NCBI GenBank assembly: GCA_017163975.1
Contig: JAFFSR010000237.1
Coordinates: 7,502,001-7,566,000 of the forward strand
DNA length: 64,000 bases
Direction of reading: 5' to 3'
Source: Anastatus disparis
Lineage: Eukaryota > Arthropoda > Insecta > Hymenoptera > Eupelmidae
Shown here piece by piece: positions 61,161 through 64,000 of the stretch (positions are counted from its first letter, which is position 1; each line of letters opens with the position of its first letter). The notes beneath the pieces were generated by a model. It saw only the letters and a list, made by a program, of their open reading frames with translations. It was not told the origin of the DNA and ran no database searches. The position numbers and the translations under genes were made by a program.

Positions 61161-64000
61161 AAATTTTAGTTTATTCGTTTTTCGTATACCTAGAGACAAT
61201 GCAAATACACTGTATTAGGGAATGAACAAATAATGGATATTTTATAAATGAATTGAATATCTTTTTTATTTTCATACAAAATATGTTAATTTTGATTTTT
61301 TTTAAAATATTTTACTTTTAGTATGTCGTATTTAATACATTTTATGTTATAATCCGTGGGAAAGCCAAATTTCTTTGGGCTCAACCCGTGGTACAAATAA
61401 AAAATAGCAATTATTTCTTTACTATATTTTTTTCTTTTATTTAAATAATTTGCATATATTTATAAAATACATCCTAACTTAAGGCAAGAAAAGTACGTTA
61501 AATAATTAAATCCATGTCTTTACAATCAACTATATCATTCAGATTATATTCATTCAAAATCATTCCGTTCTAAACATACGAAACTCTTCACACATCCTAA
61601 TCCTTTTTTACTATTCCTTCCGTTTTTTTTTTCATCACTTTTGAATTTAAACTTTTCACATTTAATCTGCATTGTTTATAACACCACACGTTGTGTACAA
61701 TTGTAGCTTTTATAAACGCATCTCTCGTACCAACGCGCGTTTGATGTTGTCGAAGAAACAATAGGTTTAGAATTGCCGCAGCCGTAGCATCAGACTCGAT
61801 TCTAACAGATATATACACACGTATATATCGACACATCGGTATCACCGGTATGTATAAAGTTCCCTGTCGCTCCCGACAAAGCTCAAATATTCACGATCTC
61901 TGCGGATATCTAGCTACTACACTTTGATCGCAAAGAGCACAATTCGATTGCGAAACCATCTATCTAACGTTTTATCTCTATTTCACTTAAAGTCTCGATT
62001 TTCGCGTATATACATAGTTATTCTCGTAGGACCTTTAAGGAAACTATGAGGATAGGATTTATTCTTGAGCATGTTGTTGCAAGAAAATGATGTTATGCAT
62101 TTTAGCTTTTGAGATTCAAGATGTATCTTATGTCAATTTTAACAAGCTAAATTTTTCTCTTTAGCTTTGATTTTCTACATTTGGTTAATTGTTTATCGGA
62201 TCAGTTATCTTACTGTTTATTGGATTATTTGTGTCGTAATTTTAGGATCAATCGCTTGTTTAATTATCAACAATCTCATTTACTCATTAGACGATATTTT
62301 GATTATTAGATTTTCTTCTTTTTCTCGATTGTTGTATTATAGTCGCCTTAATTATTTAAGAGCACTTTTATAAAAAGTTAAAAAAAAATTTTGTTCATAA
62401 AAATAAAAACTTAAATTAAATAAATTAAATAATGAAGTAAAACTAAATTTGCGTTTCTGATGTTTATTATTAATATTTATTTTACGGTCAGAAATCTGCA
62501 CTTGGTTATTAAATATTACTAGATAAAATTTCATGTACAGGATAAAAAAAAAGTAATTTTTTTTCTTCTTTAATACATTATAAAAGGAAAAAATAATAAA
62601 GTAAATACAATATGGTTAATATTCGAAGTTAAACATATCTTTTTAACGAGAAAAACGATGAAATTGCATGCCCTGCCAGAATAAAGTTTATAATTACTAC
62701 AAGCCTAGGCAGCGTACAAAATATTGTACTTCCTCTTTCTCTGTGAAACTACTCTTACGGAAATACTTTACTATCCAATAGCAGCCAGCCCAGCAAGCCT
62801 ATACCGCTGTACAAAACCCAAGCTATATTCAGGAGGCTAATCGTGTAACCTGTAGACCGTGTCGTAAAGAATAGATGTTGTAGACGTAATCGACACTAGA
62901 GCTTCGACATGCACACACACATGCACATACGTACACGAAGTGGCGGTTAGTAGTATTGAAACATATTTCCTGCTTTATTCAAGAGCCGCAACTTTCGTTA
63001 TATATTGTAGTTTTTGAGATGTCACTAAAATGCGGATCCTCTTATGTCCTTAATACTGTACCAAGCCTTTATACGCTTTATAATTATTCGTTTACGAAAT
63101 TATTTTCAATTTGGATTTGATTAAAATATATTATGTGATTCATTTTTAAAAAGATACTTTATTAAAGATTATGTAAAAGAGTTTTATTTGATAGATAAAG
63201 CTATGCGTAGAGGTGAATATAAAGCTTGGATACTTATGTCTTTTAAGAGAAATAGTTTGCATGTAAAATATAATACATAAACATGTATGTGACGGTAGTA
63301 AAAACCCTCATTCGCTTAGTACGTTTAAGCTTGTTATATTACAAAATAACATTTTTTGTGCTTGAAAAAAGTAGTAAATAATAATGGTAAATAAAAATTG
63401 ATTATACACTATTATTGCAAATGTAAATATTTTATTTGCAATAACATCAAATAAAAAGTTTTCCGCAATCAATAACGCGTTAGTAAACTGTATATAAAAT
63501 TATATAAAAAAAAAGGAATTATTGTATAAAATCCTGATAAAGATAGATAATAATTTTCTGTATTTGTAATAAATATCAAATAAAAATTAACTCTATTTTA
63601 ATGAAAGTGTGAAATAAAAATAAAATATAAAATTTTATAAAATGATTCTAAAAATAATGTTTATTTATAAAAGATTGCACAATAAGTAAGTTCATTTTGC
63701 CGAAGACAGTTTAATGGATTTTCCTTGTTTAACTTTTAATTTTTATTTTACAACAATGCAAAGACTATTCTTAAGTGTCTTGCTAAGTGCCCAAGGGTTT
63801 AAATGTCCTCGGGCTACTGTTTAATGAATATACGCACTAACGTGACCTTATTCACTGTTTTGTCAATTTGTAAATACAAATAGTTTTGGAAATAAGATCA
63901 AGCACTTTCATTAATTAAAATAATTATTGTAGAATTAAAAGAATATACTGTATAACACCACCTATTATATCTTACATTCATCTTTTAAAATATTCTGTTC
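61161..64000. other. AT-rich DNA with GC-raised islands at 61590-62050 and 62640-63080
   Basis: The first island carries an 82-codon minus frame (61597-61845; includes SDATAAAILNLLFLRQHQT), unrecognised. The second contains GCAGCCAGCCCAGCAAGCCT and CACACACACATGCACATACG. A small distinctive spot lies at 63785-63825 (TAAGTGCCCAAGGGTTTAAA). No gene is supported. Confidence 0.35.

Noticed and set aside
1..64000. CRISPR array, bacterial operons, phage or integrated virus
   Set aside because: No direct repeats with regular spacers, no ribosome-binding-site-led gene series, and no viral or phage proteins were seen.

Overview
This window looks like nuclear DNA from an insect. By eye it is strongly AT-rich. 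It has long stretches without genes, many short simple repeats, tRNA-derived SINEs and short inverted-repeat elements, and one clearly intact protein-coding gene. That gene is a divergent ionotropic receptor (IR), a chemosensory family restricted to protostomes, so an arthropod is well supported. An insect, perhaps a hymenopteran, is my inference from genome texture and the intronless divergent IR. I saw no bacterial, viral or organellar genes, and no rRNA gene or clean tRNA gene.

Layout. Positions 1-8.4 kb are mostly unique AT-rich DNA with two GC-raised, GA/CT-rich islands (about 2.2-2.95 and 4.6-5.3 kb) and one SINE (4.12-4.31 kb). From 8.48 to 13.44 kb lies a dense cluster of hairpin-forming elements: a terminal-inverted-repeat element (8485-8747), a near-perfect foldback with arms of about 179 bp (8800-9188), a second foldback (9867-10327) probably nested in an older element, an element of about 0.9 kb with arms of about 100 bp (11443-12365) carrying a small nested MITE, and a tandem repeat with a period of about 315-325 bp (12712-13440). 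From 13.4 to 54 kb the window is a gene desert in which AT-rich DNA alternates with GC-raised islands rich in GA/CT, CA, CAG and homopolymer tracts. It holds more SINE copies near 17.9, 36.1, 48.9 and 49.3 kb, two short MITE-like hairpins, and a few candidate exons that rest only on splice-site context and reading frame. The best is a possible terminal exon at 50066-50146.

From 55.73 to 56.54 kb is a TIR element with ends CCCTGGTAGAAA and many internal GGTTAAC/TTGGCCAA-type motifs. The IR gene follows on the minus strand (58035-59906). Upstream of it is a decayed tandem duplicate: a piece of a second IR (60531-60760) and two diverged copies of the upstream flank (60108-60515 and 60763-61160). 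The last 3 kb hold two more GC-raised islands and AT-rich DNA.

How it works together: the only gene with a readable function is the IR, probably a subunit of a ligand-gated cation channel in a chemosensory neuron. Its neighbour relic shows birth-and-death evolution of the locus. The GC-raised islands may be regulatory or transcribed parts of a large gene whose coding exons lie mostly outside the window; this is inference and needs comparative or RNA data.
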